Assembly: GCA_021648225.1 (NCBI GenBank)
Contig: JAKITE010000031.1
Location: 1 to 23,845, forward strand
Source of the DNA: Paracoccaceae bacterium
Lineage (GTDB): Bacteria; Pseudomonadota; Alphaproteobacteria; Rhodobacterales; Rhodobacteraceae
DNA: 23,845 nucleotides
Direction of reading: 5' to 3'
Made by a program: the position numbers and the translations under genes
Shown here: in pieces, positions 22,578 through 23,845 of the stretch
Numbering within the stretch: position 1 is the stretch's first letter
Layout: each line of letters opens with the position of its first letter
Notes under the pieces: generated by a model
Told to the model about the DNA's origin: nothing
What the model saw: only the letters and a program-made list of their open reading frames with translations
Databases searched by the model: none

Positions 22578-23768
22578 ATGGCCGCTGACAAAAACCGCTT
22601 TAATTGGCAAGATCCGTTTCTTTTGGAATCTCAATTATCAGAAGAAAACCGCATGATCCGCGACGCGGCAGCGGCCTATGCGGCGGACAAATTAGCACCA
22701 AAAGTCAAACAAGCCTATCGCGACGAATCCATGGATGTATCGATTTTTGCCGAGATGGGCGCGCAAGGATTGCTGGGCGTGACCGTGCCCGAACAATATG
22801 GCGGCGCGGCGGCCAGCTATGTTGATTACGGGCTGGTAGCGCGGGAAATTGAGCGCATAGATAGTGGTTATCGCTCCATGATGTCGGTGCAAAGCAGCCT
22901 CGTGATCTATCCGATCCTTGCTTACGGTTCCGAAGAGCAACGCCAGAAATACCTGCCAAAACTGGTTTCCGGCCAACATATCGGCTGTTTCGGGTTGACC
23001 GAACCCGATGCAGGGTCTGACCCGAACGGCATGAAAACCACCGCCAAAGCGGTTGATGGCGGCTATGTGCTGAACGGTTCCAAAATGTGGATCTCCAATT
23101 CGCCAATGGCGGATATTTTTGTGGTCTGGGCCAAATCCGATGCTCACGATGGCAAAATCAAAGGCTTTGTGCTGGAAAAAGGCACCAAAGGCCTGTCAGC
23201 CCCGAAAATAGACGGTAAATTATCGCTGCGCGCCTCGACCACCGGCGAAATTGTTATGGAAGATGTTGAAATCCCCGAATCCGCGCTACTGCCAAACGCA
23301 TCCGGCCTTTCCGGCCCGTTTGGCTGCCTGAACCGCGCGCGATATGGTATTGCATGGGGCGTGATGGGCGCTGCCGAGGCTTGCTGGCATGCCGCCCGCC
23401 AATACGGGCTGGACCGCCACCAGTTTGGCCGGCCCTTGGCCAATACCCAGCTTTACCAGAAAAAACTGGCCGATATGCAAACCGAAATCACCCTTGGCCT
23501 GCAAGCCGCCCTGCGGGTCGGGCAGTTATTTGACACAGGCCAAATGGCGCCCGAAATGATTTCCCTGATCAAACGCAATAATTGTGGCAAAGCATTGGAA
23601 ATTGCGCGCCATGCCCGCGATATGCATGGCGGCAACGGGATTTCCGACGAATTTGTCGTGATGCGCCATATGGTTAACCTCGAAACCGTTAATACCTATG
23701 AGGGCACCCATGATGTGCATGCCTTGATTCTGGGCCGTGCCCAAACCGGCCTTCAGGCGTTTTTCTAG
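22578..23768 (+). CDS. gcdH: Glutaryl-CoA dehydrogenase
   Basis: Acyl-CoA-dehydrogenase-family flavoenzyme that oxidises and decarboxylates glutaryl-CoA to crotonyl-CoA in lysine, tryptophan and glutarate breakdown. 396 aa, usual length (~395). Seen: substrate-carboxylate arginine R99 in DSGYRSMMSVQSSLV, FAD contacts CFGLTEPDAGSDP and WISNSP, RHQFGRPLANTQL and catalytic glutamate E375 in NTYEGTHDVHALILGRAQTG, all matching GcdH rather than short-chain acyl-CoA dehydrogenases. AAGGA lies six bases before the ATG. Electrons would go to ETF. The next gene starts on the base after its stop. Confidence 0.96.
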   Translation: MAADKNRFNWQDPFLLESQLSEENRMIRDAAAAYAADKLAPKVKQAYRDESMDVSIFAEMGAQGLLGVTVPEQYGGAAASYVDYGLVAREIERIDSGYRSMMSVQSSLVIYPILAYGSEEQRQKYLPKLVSGQHIGCFGLTEPDAGSDPNGMKTTAKAVDGGYVLNGSKMWISNSPMADIFVVWAKSDAHDGKIKGFVLEKGTKGLSAPKIDGKLSLRASTTGEIVMEDVEIPESALLPNASGLSGPFGCLNRARYGIAWGVMGAAEACWHAARQYGLDRHQFGRPLANTQLYQKKLADMQTEITLGLQAALRVGQLFDTGQMAPEMISLIKRNNCGKALEIARHARDMHGGNGISDEFVVMRHMVNLETVNTYEGTHDVHALILGRAQTGLQAFF

Positions 23769-23845
23769 ATGGATGCGCCGCTAAAAGGCCTGAAAGTGCT
23801 GGAGTTGGCCCGCATTCTGGCGGGGCCTTGGATTGGCCAGACCTT
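23769..23845 (+). CDS. CaiB/BaiF-family CoA-transferase, N-terminus only
   Basis: The first 25 codons (MDAPLKGLKVLELARILAGP and on) run off the right end. The start GLKVLELARILAGPWIGQ is the standard N-terminus of family III CoA-transferases. Immediately after gcdH the expected role is succinyl-CoA:glutarate CoA-transferase, which supplies glutaryl-CoA (GcdG/SUGCT-like). Function rests on context because the catalytic Asp is outside the window. Confidence 0.85.
   Translation, partial: MDAPLKGLKVLELARILAGPWIGQT

Noticed and set aside
1..23845. CRISPR array, tRNA/rRNA genes, insertion sequences, phage or attachment sites
   Set aside because: No regularly spaced repeats, no recognised RNA gene, no transposase or integrase, and no long terminal inverted repeats were seen.

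Overview
The window looks like part of the chromosome of an alphaproteobacterium, most probably a marine Rhodobacterales/roseobacter-type heterotroph. This is inferred from protein flavour (periplasmic six-cysteine ProX, fused crotonase/dehydrogenase, PaaX and a TetR regulator in one paa cluster) and from moderate GC content. No rRNA, tRNA, phage or IS signature is visible to name the organism. It is dense catabolic DNA: 22 coding sequences, two of them cut by the window ends, and no gene-free stretch above 300 bases.

Layout. (1) Positions 1-3669, minus strand: a tight operon fahA (fumarylacetoacetase, GTG start) - metallo-beta-lactamase-fold protein with a degenerate metal site - FAD aromatic-ring monooxygenase running off the left end. 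This is the lower homogentisate route plus a probable ring hydroxylase. (2) 3819-5746, plus strand, divergent from fahA: a MarR regulator, probably translated from a leaderless mRNA, then a PLP aromatic-L-amino-acid decarboxylase that keeps the Tyr and His expected of a true decarboxylase. (3) 5800-8824, minus strand: a ProX-ProW-ProV betaine-type ABC importer with an intrinsic terminator/attenuator between the binding-protein gene and the permease gene. (4) 9105-11448, minus strand: paaI-paaK-TetR (PaaR-like). (5) 11538-21637, plus strand: fused enoyl-CoA hydratase/3-hydroxyacyl-CoA dehydrogenase, paaZ, paaX, paaJ, paaA, an unrecognised four-helix membrane protein, paaB, paaC, paaD, paaE. (6) 21648-23845: a LysR regulator divergent from gcdH (glutaryl-CoA dehydrogenase), followed by the first 25 codons of a CaiB/BaiF CoA-transferase.

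How it works together. PaaK makes phenylacetyl-CoA. PaaABCE with the assembly factor PaaD epoxidises it. PaaZ opens the oxepin ring and oxidises the semialdehyde. The fusion protein and PaaJ finish beta-oxidation to acetyl-CoA and succinyl-CoA. PaaI removes dead-end hydroxyphenylacetyl-CoA. The decarboxylase could feed this by turning phenylalanine into phenylethylamine (amine oxidation would have to be encoded elsewhere), while the monooxygenase/fahA block handles hydroxylated aromatics through homogentisate. The gcdH block joins glutarate (lysine/tryptophan) catabolism to the same acetyl-CoA pool. No separate paaG-type isomerase is present here.

The least explained items are the membrane protein inserted between paaA and paaB, the perfect 10-bp inverted repeat between paaX and paaJ, the metal-site-degenerate MBL protein, the leaderless MarR gene and the 21-bp-phased direct repeat at gcdH. 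Four regulators of four families (MarR, TetR, PaaX, LysR) lie within 19 kb.
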